In this document: piece after piece, positions 1 through 10,817 of the stretch
How positions within the stretch are numbered: the stretch's first letter is position 1
Layout: each line of letters starts with the position of its first letter
Source: Conidiobolus incongruus B7586
Taxonomy: Eukaryota > Entomophthoromycota > Entomophthoromycetes > Entomophthorales > Conidiobolaceae
Assembly: GCA_000697335.1 (NCBI GenBank)
Contig: JNEM01010895.1
Coordinates: 1 to 32,438, forward strand
Direction: 5' to 3'
DNA: 32,438 nucleotides
The notes under the pieces: generated by a model
The model's input: only the letters and a program-made list of their open reading frames with translations
Told to the model about the DNA's origin: nothing
The model's database searches: none
Position numbers and translations under genes: made by a program

Positions 1-286
1 TATTATAAATTATATATAAAGTATTATTGAAAAAAATAATAATAAAATATATAAATTAATATTATTATAGATATTTAAAATAAAAAAATTAAAAATTATT
101 ATATTTAATATATTACTAAATTATGATATATATTATTATAATTTTATTTAATAAATAAAAATATACTTAAAGGAGAAAGATTTTTTTAAACAGATTTAAT
201 TATTTTATAAAATATTAAATATCAGTTTTTAATCAAAATGGATATTTTTTAGTTATTAGAAATTTGCCAAAAATCTAATAAAAATT

Positions 287-316
287 TAATAATAATAATA
301 ATATTATTATTATTAA
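287..316. repeat. (AAT)n(ATT)n palindromic microsatellite
   Basis: A run of AAT units is followed directly by a mirror run of ATT units. The whole tract is therefore a near-perfect inverted repeat that could extrude as a hairpin. It lies in non-coding DNA, and simple slippage explains it. Confidence 0.8.
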
Positions 317-1299
317 CTTTATAATGTTTATCAATCTTGATAATTCCAATATTAATAATCTTATTTAATTTTGATTTTAAAATTATGTTATTATATAATT
401 TTTATAATATTATATAAAAAAACAAATATCAAATTATTTTTAAACTATAAAATAAATACTAAATATTGCCATATAATTGATTATGGTTTAACTATCAATA
501 GTTTTGTGACTGATGTTATATAACATCCTCATTGATTCTTTTGAAAATACCTTGTACAAACTATTTTAACATCTCTATCTTTATAATAAATTATAGTGTC
601 AATTGGAATAAATAAGTATATTCAATTTTTAGAATTGATCAGAAATAATATTAAGTAAATCCAATAATTCAAAGTATTTGTAATTCATATATGTATGATT
701 AGATTCAAGTTATCATTGTTGGTTCAATACTAATCAAATTATTTGAGTATTTAAAATTAATTACTTTATTTTTAATTAAATTTGTTAAAACCAACAAATT
801 TATAAAAAAAATTAATTCTAATATGATATAATATGCTTAATTTTATAAAAAAGGTTAAATTATTTTAGCACCTCGAATTTAATTTTTGCATTTTAATCAA
901 TTTGGGATTTAATATTTATCCATTAAATTTAGTATTTTCTTTAATTAAAACTTCAATTAAATCAAATTTACAAACTAATATAGAAATTATAAAAATTAAA
1001 AATATAAATGACTTGTATATCAGTGTTAATTGAATGGTTCAAAAATTATGTCAAGTCATTTAATATTCTCTATTGCTAGTAACACTTATTAAAATTAATA
1101 TTCATTTTGTTTGAAAGTTTAGCTTGATGAATCAAATATATGGTTGAGTCATAATATTAAGTACACAAGGACATACTATCAGAAAAAGTAGTGAATAAAA
1201 TTTATAGTGAAGTAGAAATATTATTATAATATTAGTGTTTGTTGTATATATGAGTCATAAAATTAGACATGTTCTTGTTAATAGATGATGCTTTGATAC

Positions 1300-1346
1300 A
1301 TGCAACTAATATTTTAGGTTGCATTGTCTATAATATAAATATAGAC
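1300..1346. repeat. two adjacent perfect hairpins
   Basis: Hairpin one pairs ATGCAAC (1300-1306) with GTTGCAT (1318-1324) across an 11-nt loop. Hairpin two pairs GTCTATA (1326-1332) with TATAGAC (1340-1346) across a 7-nt loop. They are one base apart and about 100 bp before an ATG at 1446. They may be transcript structures, an operator-like site or chance in AT-rich DNA. No function is assigned. Confidence 0.5.
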
Positions 1347-1445
1347 TATTTATTTGTGGCAATAAACATGCTCTCGGAGTTTTTTACCCTTCTTTATAAT
1401 ACTATTATAATCAAACTTTGACATTTCGTTTTATCTCAAAAAAAG

Positions 1446-1523
1446 ATGACTTCCAACGACGCTAATCCCATTATTAATTTAAACCACGAAATTTTCGGAG
1501 TTGTAAACGACAGAGTCTTATAA
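1446..1523 (+). pseudogene. orphan coding-like exon fragment
   Basis: An ATG at 1446 opens 25 codons (MTSNDANPIINLNHEIF...) ending at TAA 1521-1523. Base composition is clearly richer in G+C than the flanks. The context before the ATG (a pyrimidine-rich stretch, then an A run) resembles a start site. No convincing downstream exon follows before coactosin begins at 1940. I do not recognise the peptide. It could be a first exon whose partner exons are lost, a tiny peptide gene or a pseudogene scrap. The internal GTAAAC at about 1502 is a possible donor, but no matching acceptor and open exon were found. Confidence 0.3.
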
Positions 1524-1939
1524 CAGTGTTTAAACTTTGTCAAATATAAAACTTGAGATATTATAAAATCTTAAAATTCGATTAAGTTTAGAATATTATC
1601 AATATAAATTATATAGAATTGAAAATTGAAAAAAAATTCTTTAATTCAAATGAATAGAATATTCAAAATTGAATGTGAGAATGCTTTTTATTGACAGCAT
1701 ATAAGTGTAAAAATAATCTTATATTTATGCAAATGAAATTTCATCAAATATGCAATTTTCATTTGAATATTCACATATTTAATATTGATTTAACCAAATT
1801 TCACATTATTACCAACAATCCCATAAAATATAGTTCATCAATTGAATTCTGTCAATATCAATATATTCATTCAAAAATCACTTATGTTGACTGTATTTTA
1901 ATATATCACTAATTATTAAATTAATTTTTTTTATAAGTC

Positions 1940-2690
1940 ATGACATTGGTTGAAGTAAACTGAAACTATCTTTATGTTAATTTTTGAATATTTATATGGA
2001 TTTAGGATCCTCAAATTGAACAAACTTATTTAAGAGTTCGAGATGGTAAATTTATTCATCTGAATATGACGAGTATTGTATTGACTATTTCTTGATGTGG
2101 TTTAGATAAGGATGAACTTAACTGGTAATATCACTACTTATTTTCAATAAACAAGCTTGTTGATATGAGTTAGGATGATTTTAACTTTTGTCGACGATCG
2201 CAAAGATATTTTACAAGTTTCGGCAAGTGGTAATACACTATTCAATCTAATCTATGAATGTGATTATAAAGTCTATTAGGTACTGGAGGTTTAAAAGAAT
2301 TTAAGGAACAATTAAAACCCGAGTTAGCTGCTTTTGGTTATATTCGGTAACTCCTCTATTTCATTTTACAAATCCCTAAATATTCATAATAATCAACCTG
2401 TAGTATTCCCCTTATGAACGATGAATATAGCGAAAGAACTAAATTCGTTTTCGTATCCTACTGTGGCAGTAATGTCAAGGTGATGAGAAAGGCCAAGCTC
2501 AGTATTCAAAAGGAACAAGTCAAATCCATTATTCAAACTTTTTCCATCGAAATGAGTGCTGATGATCCTCACGATTTGGACGAAAAGGAAGTTATGTTAA
2601 GATTGAAGCGTGCTGGAGGTAATTTAACTCATTTTATTAATGATATTCTTTACTAATAAATTTTTATTAGGTGCTAATTATGACCGGTAA
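1940..2690 (+). CDS. COTL1: coactosin-like actin-binding protein (ADF-H domain)
   Basis: Seven exons were assembled by hand: 1940-1954, 2006-2045, 2106-2124, 2174-2229, 2280-2346, 2404-2618 and 2671-2690. They total 432 nt and 143 residues, the usual coactosin length. All six introns are 49-60 nt with GTAA donors and TAG acceptors, and every junction keeps phase. The N-terminus reads MTLVE, then DPQIEQTYLRVRDDKDELNW, matching the family's start of helix 1 and the Asp-Asp-Lys...Asn-Trp segment. The fifth and sixth exons carry the RTKFVFVSYCG core strand and the KAKLSIQKEQVKSII helix. The last exon restores the diagnostic KRAGGANYDR end. Coactosins bind F-actin through a single ADF-homology fold and slow capping; this gene should act in the cytosolic actin cortex. 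The start is the only ATG that splices in frame to the conserved helix. The 15-nt first exon is the least certain part. Confidence 0.88.
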
Positions 2691-3652
2691 CAAAATTTTT
2701 ATTTATTTTTGAATAATTAAAATATTAATATTGTTGAATATAGTCAATCTAGTAATTATTAGAAATAAATTAAACAAGTACTAACCCCACACAAATTATT
2801 AAGGATCATTTTTTTAAATATTTTGTAGATATATCATTTTTAATATTAATTATATTCATTTTTCAATACTCGCTTGTATTACTTTGTTTGAGATCCATAC
2901 AAATATTGATATTATCACAATATATATTAACCATAACTATAATAATAATTTTGAAAGTATATTATTCAATTTAATTTTTGATTCATATAATCAATTATTA
3001 TCACTACTTGTTTGAAAATTTGATTTATTATAAAAAGAATAATTGATTTAAAACAAACCCAAAATCAAAATAAACTATATTTTTCAATTATATAATTAAG
3101 AATATTAAATGTATTTATTATATTTAAATAAAATGTTTATCAATTAGATATAATATTAATAATATAAAATGAACGAATGCAAATTTGAATTTTATTAAAT
3201 TAAAATCAAGATTCAAGTATATTTCAAGTCACTCTCCTCAATTTGAATTAAAAATTCAATTTAATTCATTATTAATAAAATTCACAATATTATTAAAAAA
3301 TAGCATAGTTAAAAATTATTATTTTAATAAATTTTACTTTAAATCTATTTGTTTAATTTTAAAAATATCATATCATCAATAAACATAAAGTATTCGAGTA
3401 TTTTAAAGATAATCATTTCAAAATTTTTATGATTAATTTTAAAATAACTGACATTTGATTAAATTGAAGTTTCTGGTTTATCAATGATAAGTTATAGTTA
3501 AACAATTTGATGTTAATAATTAATATAATGTATTGGGGAAAAGTAAATTAGTGGTATATATATATAAATGTGATAAGGTTGAAAACTCCCTAGTTCAAAG
3601 AATTTTCAAATCAAGTTTGATCATGAAATTATATGAAGGATATGTTGATTAA
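2691..3652. other. AT-rich intergenic tract
   Basis: Spacer between coactosin and the decayed region. Short open stretches here (for example 3185-3382) have low-complexity I/K/N/F composition, as expected from AT-rich DNA. No supported feature. Confidence 0.7.
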
Positions 3653-4570
3653 ATGAAAAACCTGGATATGTTTTTATATTCTTTGTTATTTTGCAATTAT
3701 GTTATGAAATCATGTTTGGTGAATATATTTTATATTCATCCTAATTTTAATAAATTTGAACCAAAGTCATGGACATGGTTCCTGCCTTGTATTATACCAA
3801 CAACTACTAAAATGAAATTTTTTAAAAAAAATTTGAAAATTTCAATATTTTTTAATGATTTAATAATTATCTCATTCAATAGTGTAACGTTCATTCTAAT
3901 GATCATGATTAGTTAATACATCGACGATGAAGTCAAGAATGATGCACGCATGTACAAATTGGATGAGTATCTTCACCTCAATAAAATATGATTGGGCTTT
4001 AATTACTATAAACACAAACACTGCTGATTCCAAGATAGTTGATTAAAGGATATTACATTCTACAACATTTGCATGTGATGACATTTTATCTGCTTGATGA
4101 ATCTGCTGACTTTTAAACTCAAACTTTGCTGGTAATATTGTGATTGGACCAATTAGAATATTAAAGTATTTAACCAATCATAAAAAGGATCCCTTGATTA
4201 AAATATTCAAAATATCTCAACTGTAAGAAGTCATTGAGGATCTTCAATGAGAATATTAATATTTGGAAATTCTACTCTTGGTGTAGTTTTAACTGATTTA
4301 ATCGCCTACTATTCAGCATTGTTATAATTTGATCAACAGATTACTTGTGGAATTTGAATTATATGACTGTATCTTCAGATAAAAATCACACTTGGATTAT
4401 GTGATGAATATCATTATGTTAGACTGATATCAAATGACTAGCTTTATATATTTGAAACTGTTGTATGATTAAAATCGGGGTTTAAGCAGTGATTGTCAAA
4501 GTAAACATATGTAATAAGGGTTGAATCATTAGTATAAGTTAAACACAATCATCGCACTTCCAGCTCAATA
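3653..4570 (+). pseudogene. unidentified decayed coding-like region
   Basis: The block is richer in G+C than the spacers on its left. It has short open stretches with ordinary amino-acid composition, for example FNKFEPKSWTWFLPCII (about 3750-3793) and YIDDEVKNDARMYKLDEYL (about 3918-3974). They lie in changing frames with many stops and no clean exon-intron pattern. I could not match them to a family. The block ends where dynamin similarity begins, so it may be the ruin of a neighbouring gene or of several pieces. It does not look like the missing dynamin N-terminus. Confidence 0.35.
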
Positions 4571-4599
4571 ACTCAATAATTGAATTTGAAATGGATAAT

Positions 4600-6350
4600 A
4601 CCCTTATTGTATGAATTAATAATTTGCACCATAAAATCACTCAAGTTGATCCAAAGCCTAATTGAAATTTGCTTCAAATTGTGATCATTGGGAAGGGTTT
4701 AGTTTTAGAGAATATTGTAAGGAGAATTTTTTACAATGTAGTAATAAAATTGTAATGAGATGTACTTTGGTTCTTCAATTAATCAATTGGAGAAGTGATA
4801 TTAATGAAGATGGTGATGACGAAGAAAATGCCGAATCAGCCAAATTCTGTCACAGTGACATAATCTTTTGAATTTGACAAAATTGGAAGAAATCCTAGAT
4901 CGAACTAAATGCTTAATTGGAGAAAATCCTGATATTGCGAATAATCCACTTGAACCCAAATATATACTCTCAATATCATTAATTTAATGGGCTTGTCGGG
5001 CAGCACCAAATATAGTGTAGGTGATTAGCCAGTTAATATTTAAAAGATTGTCAGAAATAGTGATATTTAAATATATCAAACCGGACAATAAAATGATTTT
5101 TGCTGTATCCCCTACTAACGTGAATTTGGCTAATTCTAGTGCTTCGAAGTTAGCAAGGGAGATTCATCTTCAATGTGTATGAACCGTTGGATTGTTAGCT
5201 AAAGTCAATTTAAATAATAAAAATACTAGTGTAATAGATGTACTTGATGTAAAGACAACTCCTCTCAACTTAGGATATATTCCAATTATCAATCGCAGTC
5301 AGAGCTGCATTGATGTCAATAAAAATATTCATTACTCTATAGAAAATGAAGACAGCTTCTCTTCGAAGCACCTGATGTATAAAACACAAGCCAAAAATGT
5401 GGTACCAAATTTTTATCTCAAAAACTTAGTAAGTTATTAAAAACCATATTCAAGGCTGACTTCCTCAGTTAAAAGAAGATACAATTAAACTATCCTCAGA
5501 CTATAGAAGCCAGATAGAAGCATTGGAAGTTTAAATTGAAGGAAATGGCAAATATATGAAAACCATTTTATCAGTAGTTAGAGAATTTTGTATGAAATTT
5601 AGATTATGATTAATAATTCTGCTCAACTTAATGGTAAAACCGAAACCTCCACTTCTACTAATTTGTCATATATTTTCCAAGAATATACAAAAATAATGTG
5701 AGTAAAATTTATCATTTTAAAATCATTAGAGAGAAAGATATTATTAAGGGCTCATATGATCATTCAGGTGTGTCTCCAGATCTGTCTATGATCAAACAAT
5801 TATTGGAAAATTTTATGAAAAAATGATTTAAACGTTCAACCACCATCAATTAAATATGTTGATTTAAACTATCAAGAGTTCAGTAATATTTTGAAAAACT
5901 TGACGGGGAAAAAGTAAAAAATCAAAATCTGCTGATTCATCTATTAACTTTGCTACAATCCTTTGATAAGTTGAAAAATTTGGATCAAGAGTTTAAAAAA
6001 TTCAATCAAAAATTAATCAAATGTTGAAATTGAGTTGCCAAGGCGAAATTAAAGAAATTATTAAGTTATATTTTATAACATTATTTAAAATAGCTATCAA
6101 TTTCTGTTAATTAGCTCAAAGTTAGTTTATTTTAATACCAAATATACAGAATTTATCACAAAGAAAATGGCAATATAACTTTATGATATTCAATTAACTG
6201 TCAATAATTTTAAACAATTGGGTATATCTGAATTAAAACATTTAATCAGTCCATTATTACTACAAAAAACTATGAAAACTATTCTATATTTGATGATCAA
6301 TATATGATTTATTCCTAAGTAAATGCTCAAGTATTTGAAATCAGAATTGT
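4600..6350 (+). pseudogene. dynamin-related GTPase pseudogene (Vps1/Dnm1 type)
   Basis: Segments match the dynamin order along the + strand. They are a P-loop neighbourhood (LLQIVIIG then LVLENIV, about 4667-4713), LVLQLIN with an acidic insert (about 4769-4835), a relic of the switch/G3 region near 4985-5030, LANSSASKLAREI (about 5126-5165), the G4 strand LLAKVNL and the NRSQSCIDVNKNI segment (about 5192-5330). A stalk helix (PPSIKYVDL, about 5840-5868), FNTKYTEFI (about 6131-6157) and a GED-like KTILYLMIN (about 6274-6300) follow. The GSQSSGKSS Walker A is eroded and the G3 DLPG is not intact. More than ten stops or frame changes interrupt the reading, and no splice scheme removes them. In live members the protein is a large self-assembling GTPase for membrane fission at the vacuole, Golgi, mitochondria or peroxisomes. 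This copy cannot make one. It is presumably a duplicated, non-essential copy. Whether it came from Vps1 or Dnm1 cannot be decided by eye. Confidence 0.85.
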
Positions 6351-7073
6351 CCAGCTAAAAATTCGCTTTACCTCCACTTTCAAATCACATCCTTTCTTCT
6401 GTCTATCCATCCAGAATATGATAAAAATCTAAAAAATGAATAACTCGAACTATTGAAAAATTGAAGAGAAAGACCAAACCAAATTAAAAGTGATGCAATT
6501 AGATAATTTTGAAGAATTTGTATTCTGTGATGAAAATTATCATATATGACTTAGTTGAAACTTTCAATAAACAGACAAATGCTAACCTAAGCCAGTTAAC
6601 CCATGATAACTTTTCTCTGGGTTACTTATTGAACTAAGATAACAATAATGTCGATAAAAGAAATTGTTCGATTAAATTGATTGAGGTAAAAAATAATGCA
6701 ACAATTTTTAAATTCTTACTAATCAATCTGTATTTATTTTTGAATTCGCAGAATCTTTAAGGAGCAATATGATTCAATATTATATAAAATATATTAATTA
6801 GATTATTTGAGATTTTAATCAATTTTTAATAATGTTTTTCATTATAGTATGCGTGAAATTATTCCGATTTGATTAATTTTTATATTTCTGATAAATTCAA
6901 TGAATAAGGTATATAAATAATTTGAACGGAGATATTGAATTAAGGCAGATTTATCTAACTATTAAATTTTATACTTGAAAACATAAATTGATAAAATCTT
7001 TATTCTTGAATAAGTGACTATAATATAGGTTAATTAAAATAAAAAAATTCATTAATACCAAATTTTACCAAAT
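6351..7073. other. weakly coding-like tail then AT-rich spacer
   Basis: From about 6351 to 6680 the composition still resembles the dynamin pseudogene and may be its eroded C-terminal end, but no residue motif could be followed. From about 6680 to the 7TM gene the DNA is plain AT-rich spacer. The 3' end of the convergent 7TM gene must lie in the last part. Confidence 0.5.
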
Positions 7074-7811
7074 TTACCAATTTTCCATGCCAGATAAAAT
7101 AACTAAATGAGCTTTACAATGACCCAAAATCAACAACTCTACCAAAAATTTAAAAGAAATAACCAAAGGTTTTGTAAAATAAGCTTGTGTCTCTCTCTCA
7201 GTATACTCCAAATAAATTATAATTATATCAAGGAGCCACATCAAAGTAACAGTCACTACAACTTTTACCAACATAGAACGGACTGGACTTGATACTGTTT
7301 TGTTCGCCAATTTGTAAATCAATCTCAAGATGCAGAAAGTCAAGAAGGTTTCTGATGCAATAGTTGAAGTAGCACTCACATTCTCGACAAATAATACCAA
7401 GAAATTTTTAGTATTTGGTTCTAATCCAATATCCAATATAAAAAATACATGGAAACCCACTTGAGCTAAAAAATTTATAAAATTTACCAAATAACAAATT
7501 CTCACCTGCCATCTATGTAATAAATATTGATAATAATTAGTGAGAAAGTAGAGGTAGGATTGAGTGTAAAATATCCATGTAATTCCTCCCAACAAGACAG
7601 TATTTAGAGAGTTGAATATTTCAATTGATGTAATAACCCCAGAAAATATGAAAATACACCAAAAACTTGAAAAGATACAGAATAGTAACATGAGGAAGTA
7701 TTTGGTACTGAATATTTTTAATGTAAAATGCAGAAATACTGTTTCAAATGTAATTATTGCTAAGATTGATAAATTGATGATGCCTATATTATAGTCGTTG
7801 ATCACGATCAT
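7074..7811 (-). CDS. seven-helix membrane protein, unrecognised family (copy A)
   Basis: Intronless frame of 245 residues. The start is the ATG at 7811; the frame stays open slightly upstream, but without another ATG. Seven hydrophobic helices are visible, at about residues 10-33, 39-61, 70-95, 101-130, 136-162, 178-204 and 210-236. A very short N-terminus precedes helix 1 and the tail after helix 7 is short. Conserved spots shared with copy B are WIFYTQ (79-84), ENxSATST (143-150), ASETFLTFC (152-160), MWLLD (191-195) and GHCK (230-233). No DRY, NPxxY or retinal-lysine signature is seen, so membership in a known GPCR or opsin class is not supported. It pairs with the protein encoded at 10080-10817, with which it aligns without gaps. 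It is probably a surface or endomembrane receptor-like or transporter-like protein. Its function is unknown. Confidence 0.82.
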   Translation of the reverse strand: MIVINDYNIGIINLSILAIITFETVFLHFTLKIFSTKYFLMLLFCIFSSFWCIFIFSGVITSIEIFNSLNTVLLGGITWIFYTQSYLYFLTNYYQYLLHRWQVRICYLVNFINFLAQVGFHVFFILDIGLEPNTKNFLVLFVENVSATSTIASETFLTFCILRLIYKLANKTVSSPVRSMLVKVVVTVTLMWLLDIIIIYLEYTERETQAYFTKPLVISFKFLVELLILGHCKAHLVILSGMENW

Positions 7812-7894
7812 TTGTATAATCAAATTATTAGAATGTTAAGAGGGTAAAAACAGGGCAAATTTTTATACCAATAGATAAAATATGTACCAAGTGT

Positions 7895-7917
7895 TATATA
7901 TATATATATATATATAT
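7895..7917. repeat. (TA)n microsatellite
   Basis: About eleven uninterrupted TA units some 85 bp upstream of the start of 7TM copy A. It is likely variable in length between isolates. Confidence 0.85.
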
Positions 7918-8869
7918 CATGATAGTAATTACAGCACAATATGTGTACCAATCAAATATCGATTGAGTTTTATAATCAAACTAGAGTTCAGTCTGAGACA
8001 AAATAGAATCTAGATGTAAAGATTTCAATTCAAAAGTATTAAAAATTTGTATTTTATCAAATATCTAACGGAATATTCCTTTCACTATTGATAATATACT
8101 ATAAATATAAATCTGTAAGGAAACTATCAAAACTAGCTTGAATAAAGCTTCACAATACAAATGAAATAGTTTGGGTTATTGTTTTTACAATTGATATTGA
8201 GTTTGGGATTAAAAATTATTACTTGGATGAAATCAAACTAATACATTCAATGAATATAATACCAATATGGTTATCCATTTGTTAAATTAGTTGCCCAATT
8301 TGTATAATTAATAATCTTTAAATGTTAAATATTGACTCTAGAAAAACTGAATTTTTGTAAATATAGATATATGTAATGTTAATGATGAATATTAAATTAA
8401 TATTATAATTGATTAATTTCAGTAAATAAATAATGTTAATATTCGTATGCTATATTGGATAATTTATATATAATTATATTTCCATTACTTTGAATTATAT
8501 TTTGACGAATAAATAATAATGGTGAGTTAATCAACCAAAATTTGATATTGATATTCGTTACTTAAAAGAAAATGACATAAAATCATGTATATTTTAATAA
8601 AATGATAAGCATGTTCTATTTTTAACATAATTATAATATTTCCTCTTATTTCCAAGCTTGTAATTTCAGATAATAATATAATTATAGGGTTGGAATATGT
8701 CAAAAAATATCTACATTGAGATTATATATAATTTTTACCTATTATGAATGTTTAAAAATTTTGATTCTTATAATGATTATTAGTGTTACCTAAGAAAACT
8801 GAAAGTAAATTTGATATTATTAAATATCCATTAAATTTTTTAATCTGGATACATTCTATAAAAATTAAT

Positions 8870-8894
8870 ATATATATATATATATATATATATA
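8870..8894. repeat. (TA)n microsatellite
   Basis: About twelve uninterrupted TA units in non-coding DNA between the two 7TM genes. Confidence 0.85.
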
Positions 8895-10079
8895 AGAAAA
8901 TATCATTCTTTAATTTGGTGAAATTGACAAGAGCGTAGAGATTTTTATTTGATATACTTTGGGAAAAATATTATAAAATCTATTAATAATTCTCAATAAT
9001 TAGTCCATTTTACTCATTAATTTATAATTGTAAAAAAATAATAATTTAATTTTATAAAATTATAATTATTCTACAGTATTTTAAGTTTGACAATAATTTA
9101 CTTAAAATTATTGATATTAGTATTTAAATTTTGCATTTTTCATTTTTATTAATGCTCAATTAATTTACGATACAATAATCTATATTTAATCAACTTCACC
9201 TGAATTTAAAATTATTTTAAATTAATTATTATTATTATAATTTTTAATATTAAATTGATATGAGAAAATATTAAATTTTATAATTAAAAAATTTAAAAAT
9301 AAATCTCAATTAATATATTGACTTATAATCTGTATAAAGTTATGCTATTAATCATCAAATCAATTGCACCTTATTTACTTTTATAAATAATTAAATTTTA
9401 TCATTATACATAAAATCCCTCTGCATATTAGTATTGTGATCAGTTCACAATAATAGTATTATCATTAGTGCATATTTACATCTAAATATAGATTATATAA
9501 AAAATTTAATATCAATTAATTGAATATAAATTTGTTTAATACCTCTCTTTATCCGATGCTATTTTATGAAATTAATTAAAGAATTAAGTTATATGAATTG
9601 AAACTATAAAGTGAATATATTGTCAATAAAAAATTTTTAAGATTAAAATTTACTGATTAAGCACACTCATTTACGCTCTCCAACTTTCCACTAAATCCTA
9701 TTTGGCCTATTTAGTATAAATCTAACAGCATATATCAGGTACAATGAATTTTGAGACTATACATAATGTGTATGTACAAAAATCAATTATAAATTAAAGT
9801 CCTTGTATTCCAATATTTTGTGAAAAGATTTCAAATCATCAGACTATGTAGTATTCAACAAAAATATATTAATAATCAAATGAAATTAACAAATTTAACT
9901 GCTGATTAACTATCATACAAAAGAAATTAACTGTGATAAATAAGTTTAAACCTCAGATTATTAGTTATATTGTTAGTCAATTTCATCCCCTCAAAATCAA
10001 CAAAATTATTTATCAATGTTAGAAATTTCTTTAATATATTTTTATTTAAGATAAGAAGGAATAAATGTAATATATCTAA

Positions 10080-10817
10080 TTACCAATTCTCGATTCCAGA
10101 CAACACAAATAGTTGGGTTTTACAATGTCCCAAAATTAAAAGTTCAATTAGAAATTTGAAAGAAATAATTAAAGGCTTGGTAAAATATGCTTTACTCTCC
10201 CTTCCACTATACTCTAAAAAGATCACGATTACATCTAGTAACCACATGAAAGTCATGGTAATCACTACTTTAATTAACATAAAGCGAATCGGACCCGCTA
10301 TAGATTTATTAGCCAGCCTAAGAATCATGGTAAATATACAGAATGTCAAAAAAGTTTCAGAAGCGACGGTTGACGTAGCACTGATATTCTCGGAAATGAC
10401 TACTAATAGATCCTTGACCTCAGAGTTTAATCCTAGATTAAAGCAGAAAAATACGTTAAATGAAACTTGAGCAAAAAAATTGACCAAATTGACGATGTAG
10501 CATAAAATAACTTGCCATTTTTGCAACAGATTTTGATAGTAACAGGTTAAGAAAAAGAGATAAGTTTGGGTGTAAAAGATCCAAGTGATGGCACCTAAGA
10601 ACACATCATTGATGGAATTGAACATTTCCACCTGTTTAATAACTCCTGAATATATGAATATAGTCCAAAATGCCGAAAATATACAGAATAGTAACATGAG
10701 GAAGTATTTGACATTAAAGATTTTTAGTGCATAGTACATAAATATGGATTCAATAGCTATAACCGCTAGGATGGATAAATTGATAATTCCCAAATTGTAT
10801 TCAGTAAGAGTTACCAT
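10080..10817 (-). CDS. seven-helix membrane protein, unrecognised family (copy B)
   Basis: Intronless 245-residue frame starting at the ATG at 10817 and ending in TAA. Aligned by hand with copy A it is the same length, needs no gap and has about 159 identical residues (roughly 65%). The seven predicted helices lie at the same residues. The least conserved parts are residues 21-30 at the outer end of helix 1 and 131-140 in the loop between helices 4 and 5. The inner faces of helices 2, 3, 5 and 7 are almost invariant. Both proteins end in the same Glu-Asn-Trp. This pattern indicates purifying selection on both copies after a tandem duplication. The long frame on the opposite strand here is a shadow. 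The family is not recognised. Ligand, G-protein coupling and location cannot be read from the sequence. Confidence 0.85.
   Translation of the reverse strand: MVTLTEYNLGIINLSILAVIAIESIFMYYALKIFNVKYFLMLLFCIFSAFWTIFIYSGVIKQVEMFNSINDVFLGAITWIFYTQTYLFFLTCYYQNLLQKWQVILCYIVNLVNFFAQVSFNVFFCFNLGLNSEVKDLLVVISENISATSTVASETFLTFCIFTMILRLANKSIAGPIRFMLIKVVITMTFMWLLDVIVIFLEYSGRESKAYFTKPLIISFKFLIELLILGHCKTQLFVLSGIENW

Larger units (their letters stand above)
1..1445. other. AT-rich intergenic tract
   Basis: Very AT-rich sequence with stops in every frame and no exon-like block. It contains an (AAT)n/(ATT)n palindrome near 287-316 and two adjacent perfect hairpins at 1300-1346, listed separately. No gene, RNA gene or transposon could be supported. 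Confidence 0.7.
7812..10079. other. AT-rich intergenic tract between the 7TM paralogues
   Basis: This 2.3 kb holds the promoter of copy A at its left end and the 3' region of copy B at its right end. It has two (TA)n tracts (7895-7917 and 8870-8894) and otherwise A/T-rich sequence without exon-like blocks. A slightly more G+C-rich patch near 9660-9740 has no open frame. Confidence 0.7.

Noticed and set aside
1691-1912. 73-codon + strand frame before coactosin
   Set aside because: Low-complexity residues and poor start context; it ends before the coactosin ATG and does not splice to it in a family-like way.
3185-3382. 65-codon + strand frame
   Set aside because: Composition is the I/K/N/F/L noise expected of AT-rich DNA, with no start context or neighbouring exons.
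4600-6350. Stop-codon reassignment as an explanation for the interrupted dynamin
   Set aside because: All confirmed genes in the window read under the standard code and end in TAA. The dynamin copy also changes frame and has lost its P-loop, so decay is the better reading.
9970-10470. 166-codon frame on the + strand
   Set aside because: It lies antisense to 7TM copy B, whose reading is confirmed by 65% identity to copy A. The + strand peptide has no such support.
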